This document shows, piece after piece, positions 61,985 through 64,000 of a stretch of 64,000 nt of DNA (position 1 is the stretch's first letter; the number at the start of each line of letters is the position of its first letter). Under the pieces are notes generated by a model that was not told where the DNA came from, searched no databases, and saw nothing but the letters and a program-made list of their open reading frames with translations. Where the stretch lies: positions 30,854-94,853 of the forward strand of contig LQBI01000031.1 of the NCBI GenBank assembly GCA_002030045.1, read 5' to 3'. The DNA is from Candidatus Aegiribacteria sp. MLS_C (GTDB lineage: Bacteria; Fermentibacterota; Fermentibacteria; Fermentibacterales; JCC-6). The translations under genes and the position numbers were made by a program.

Positions 61985-63309
61985 CAGCCTTCCAGAACCG
62001 CGTCGGCGGCTTCCGAAACGATCTCCAGGCCCCTGATCGTCTCTTCTTCGGATATGTTGAGGGGCGGACGGAACCGAATGCTCCTGGTGCCGCAGGGAAG
62101 GATTATCGCCCCCCTGTTCATTATCTCTTTCAGCATCCTGTCCCTGACAGCGGTATCCGGAAGATCGAAGGCGCACATGAGCCCTCTTCCCCGGACGTTC
62201 ATCACTTTGTCCGGGTGTTTTTCCTGAAGCGCCAGGAGTCCTTTCATGAGCGTTCTGCCGCGGCCGCGGACGTTTTCCAGGGTATTCTCCTCGACCATTA
62301 TCTTGAGGTACTTGCTGCATCTGACCATGTCCACCAGGTTGCCACCCCAGGTGGAGTTTATTCGGCTGGACTCGTGGAAGACGTTGCCCTCCACGCTGTC
62401 TATGCGCTTCGTGGATGCTATTCCGCATACCTGGGCCTTCTTGCCGAAGCAGAAAATGTCCGGCTCGACCCCGAGTGACTGCCATGCCCACCATTCGCCG
62501 GTGAGACCCATGCCGGTCTGGATCTCGTCGAAAACAAGCATGAACTCGTGCCTGTCAGCCCTTTCCCTGAGCTGCTGCAGGAACTCGGGGCGAAAATGGT
62601 TGTCCCCGCCCTCGGCCTGTATCGGTTCTATCAGAAGGCACGCGATGTCATGGCCGAAGGCCTCTATTGCTCTGTCTATCTGTTCCAGGGAGCGCTTCTC
62701 AGCCGTCTTCACCGCCTCGAGGTTGTCCTCGAGAGGGAACAGGATCGAGGGGCTATCCACCCTGGGCCAGTCGAACTTCGGGAAGTACATGTACTTCCTG
62801 GGATCGGCGGTGTTGGTCAGGGAGAGTGTGTAGCCGGACCTTCCGTGGAAGGCGTTCCTGAAATGGATGACCCTGGTGCCGGTCTCGCCCCTGCCGGCGG
62901 CTATGTTCTGGCGCACCTTCCAGTCGAAGGCGGCCTTCATGGCGTTCTCAACCGCCAGCGCGCCGCCCGAGACGAAGAAGAGGTAGGGATGGCTGTCGGG
63001 AATTGCGGTATTCGCGAAGGTGGTTACGAACTCGGCCATCTCGGCGGTGTAGAAATCCGAGTTCGAAGGCTTGTTGATGGCCACGTCTGCCAGATATTCC
63101 CTGAAGTCGTCGGTGCACAGGGCAGGGTGGTTCATTCCCAGGGGGGCGGAGGCGAAGAAACTGAAAAGGTCCAGATAGTCCCTTCCGGAGAGGGCGTCCC
63201 TGATCACGGAACCCCGGCTGTTCCTGAGGTCGAGGACCATCTCGAACCCGTCGGCAAGCATGTGGCGGGCTATTGAGGACCTTACTTCCGAAGCGGGTAT
63301 GTGTTTCAT
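61984..63309 (-). CDS. lat: L-lysine 6-aminotransferase
   Basis: The product has 441 residues from ATG 63309, after AGAGGTGG. Class III aminotransferase points: FFASAPLGMNHPAL, NSDFYTAEMAEFVTTF, GGALAVENAMKAAFDWKVRQN, HFRNAFHGRSGYTLSLTNT, LLIEPIQAEGGDNHFRPEFLQ, MLVFDEIQTGMGLTG, and FCFGKKAQVCG, with the PLP-binding lysine at residue 290 or 291. The blocks N-F-H-G-R-S-G-Y and G-K-K-A-Q-V-C-G agree with LAT enzymes, which move the epsilon-amino group of lysine to 2-oxoglutarate, giving 2-aminoadipate 6-semialdehyde. It is divergent from the phosphate butyryltransferase gene, with an inverted repeat between them. Confidence 0.9.
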   Translation of the reverse strand: MKHIPASEVRSSIARHMLADGFEMVLDLRNSRGSVIRDALSGRDYLDLFSFFASAPLGMNHPALCTDDFREYLADVAINKPSNSDFYTAEMAEFVTTFANTAIPDSHPYLFFVSGGALAVENAMKAAFDWKVRQNIAAGRGETGTRVIHFRNAFHGRSGYTLSLTNTADPRKYMYFPKFDWPRVDSPSILFPLEDNLEAVKTAEKRSLEQIDRAIEAFGHDIACLLIEPIQAEGGDNHFRPEFLQQLRERADRHEFMLVFDEIQTGMGLTGEWWAWQSLGVEPDIFCFGKKAQVCGIASTKRIDSVEGNVFHESSRINSTWGGNLVDMVRCSKYLKIMVEENTLENVRGRGRTLMKGLLALQEKHPDKVMNVRGRGLMCAFDLPDTAVRDRMLKEIMNRGAIILPCGTRSIRFRPPLNISEEETIRGLEIVSEAADAVLEG

Positions 63310-63386
63310 CGAACCACCTCTTTCCTGTGATGTCCGCAAGGGTGCAGGTCAAGATGCACTCTTTGAGGCCTGGAGCATAGGCTGAA

Positions 63387-63416
63387 ATGGTACATGTACT
63401 TATTGAAATGTACCAT
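63387..63416. promoter_or_regulatory. Inverted-repeat operator between lat and ptb
   Basis: ATGGTACAT (63387-63395) and ATGTACCAT (63408-63416) are perfect inverted 9-mers separated by 12 bases (centres 21 bp apart, two helical turns). The position, between two divergent starts, fits a dimeric regulator's operator. The cognate regulator is not in the window. Confidence 0.6.
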
Positions 63417-63453
63417 CGAATCTCATCCCGGAGGCCGGATTTGTCAACACTTC

Positions 63454-63483
63454 TTGCAGCCTCCGATGAGCTCCAGCTATATT
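63454..63483 (+). promoter_or_regulatory. Candidate promoter of ptb
   Basis: TTGCAG (63454-63459) and TATATT (63478-63483) with an 18-base spacer precede the ATG at 63541. Confidence 0.45.
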
Positions 63484-63540
63484 CGTCCGTATCTTGTGAT
63501 TTTGTGCGCAACACATCCAGTCTCACTCACAGGGGGATAA

Positions 63541-64000
63541 ATGGAACCTATTAAGAATCTCGCCGAAATGAAGCGGATAGCAAGGGAACTCCCTTCCAAG
63601 AGGGTTGCGGTGGTCAGGGCGGACGAGGTCGAGACCATTTCAGCGATAGGCACCGCTGTCGGTGAGGAGATGGTTGATGCTGTACTCATAGGCCCCGAGA
63701 AGGGGATCCGCGAATCCGCCGAGAAGGCGGGAGTGGACCTCGACGGCATCGAGATTATACACGCCGAGGACGACGACACCGCCTCGTTCAGGGGAGTGGA
63801 GACCCTCAGGAACGGCAGGGCCGACGTCATAATGAAGGGACTGGTGGCTACCAGCTCCTTCCTGCACGCCATTCTGGACAGGGATACCGGTATACGCGGA
63901 CCCGGCGTGCTCAGCCATGTGGCCGCTTTCGAAGTGCCCGGTTACCACAAGCTGCTCCTGATAAGCGACGCGGCGATGAACATCGCTCCGGACTTCGACA
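63541..64000 (+). CDS. ptb: Phosphate butyryltransferase (partial, cut by window end)
   Basis: The first 153 residues are visible, starting after AGGGGG. They match the phosphate acetyl/butaryl transferase family: KRVAVVRADEVETISAIGTAVGEEMVDAVLIGP, IIHAEDDDTASFRGVETLRNGRADVIMKGLVATSSFLHAILD and GVLSHVAAFEVPGYHKLLLISDAAMNIAPDF. The family exchanges CoA for phosphate on butyryl-CoA. With butyrate kinase (57965-59065) it gives ATP-yielding butyrate formation or the reverse. The frame runs off the window, so the C-terminus cannot be judged. Confidence 0.9.
   Translation, partial: MEPIKNLAEMKRIARELPSKRVAVVRADEVETISAIGTAVGEEMVDAVLIGPEKGIRESAEKAGVDLDGIEIIHAEDDDTASFRGVETLRNGRADVIMKGLVATSSFLHAILDRDTGIRGPGVLSHVAAFEVPGYHKLLLISDAAMNIAPDFD

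Noticed and set aside
1..64000. CRISPR array, tRNA, rRNA, transposase or phage genes
   Set aside because: No array of spaced repeats, tRNA-like cloverleaf with a T-arm, or integrase/transposase was seen. The 54-, 33- and 21-bp repeats are contiguous without spacers.

Overview
The window is GC-rich (roughly 60% by eye) and densely coded on both strands. It looks like a Gram-negative bacterium of the FCB superphylum, most likely an uncultivated candidate-phylum lineage (Fermentibacteria-like), although I cannot assign the phylum from sequence alone. The reasons are: secreted FG-GAP/VCBS-repeat proteins and a gingipain-like protein with type-A (FlgD-like, T9SS-style) C-terminal domains; PorV-like and other beta-barrel proteins; lipoproteins; archaeal-type AspRS and ValS; and frequent GTG/TTG starts with strong GGAGG ribosome sites. 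No rRNA, tRNA, CRISPR array, phage or IS transposase was seen.

Layout. Positions 1-20,720 are an accessory, envelope-rich region. It holds many small secreted proteins, two long FG-GAP proteins, an MscS channel, an amidohydrolase, a histidine kinase and an M42 aminopeptidase. A graveyard of broken genes (serine hydrolase lacking its catalytic serine, BNR remnant, SLC13 transporter remnant) lies at 14.4-15.8 kb. A gene framed by inverted repeats lies at 19.5-20.7 kb. Positions 17.5-25.5 kb carry domains that recall the competence comE operon: a secreted ComEC-like metallo-beta-lactamase, a ComEB-like dCMP deaminase, an outer-membrane barrel fused to a ComEA-type helix-hairpin-helix, and a RecJ-like DHH nuclease.

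Positions 25.5-37.7 kb hold sfsA, a repeat-domain lipoprotein, a DUF5343 protein, valS, a 1,115-residue signalling protein with a degenerate GGDEF domain, and uvrA. Positions 37.9-41.6 kb are a dnaK-grpE-dnaJ operon. Positions 43.0-49.5 kb hold metK, an EnvC-like gene, holB, ricT and metG in one direction. metK is preceded by a well-supported SAM-II riboswitch, which here appears to be wired to an intrinsic terminator. A glycosyltransferase/deacetylase pair and two membrane metalloproteases follow. Positions 54.6-59.1 kb hold a parvulin-like lipoprotein, an acyl-CoA mutase large subunit and butyrate kinase. Then come aspS, a RhaD-like aldolase/lysine 6-aminotransferase pair, and the start of phosphate butyryltransferase.

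The strongest candidates for something undescribed are: (1) a short shared C-terminal tail, consensus T/S-W/F-x-x-I/V-K-x-x-F/L, on six predicted secreted proteins that lack the T9SS-type domain; (2) an in-frame TGA at 2542 forming a C-G-V-U sequence and followed by a bSECIS-like hairpin; (3) the SAM-II/terminator switch of metK; (4) the comE-like cluster; and (5) the inverted-repeat cassette. Several genes share a TATATT box upstream, probably the favoured -10 element.
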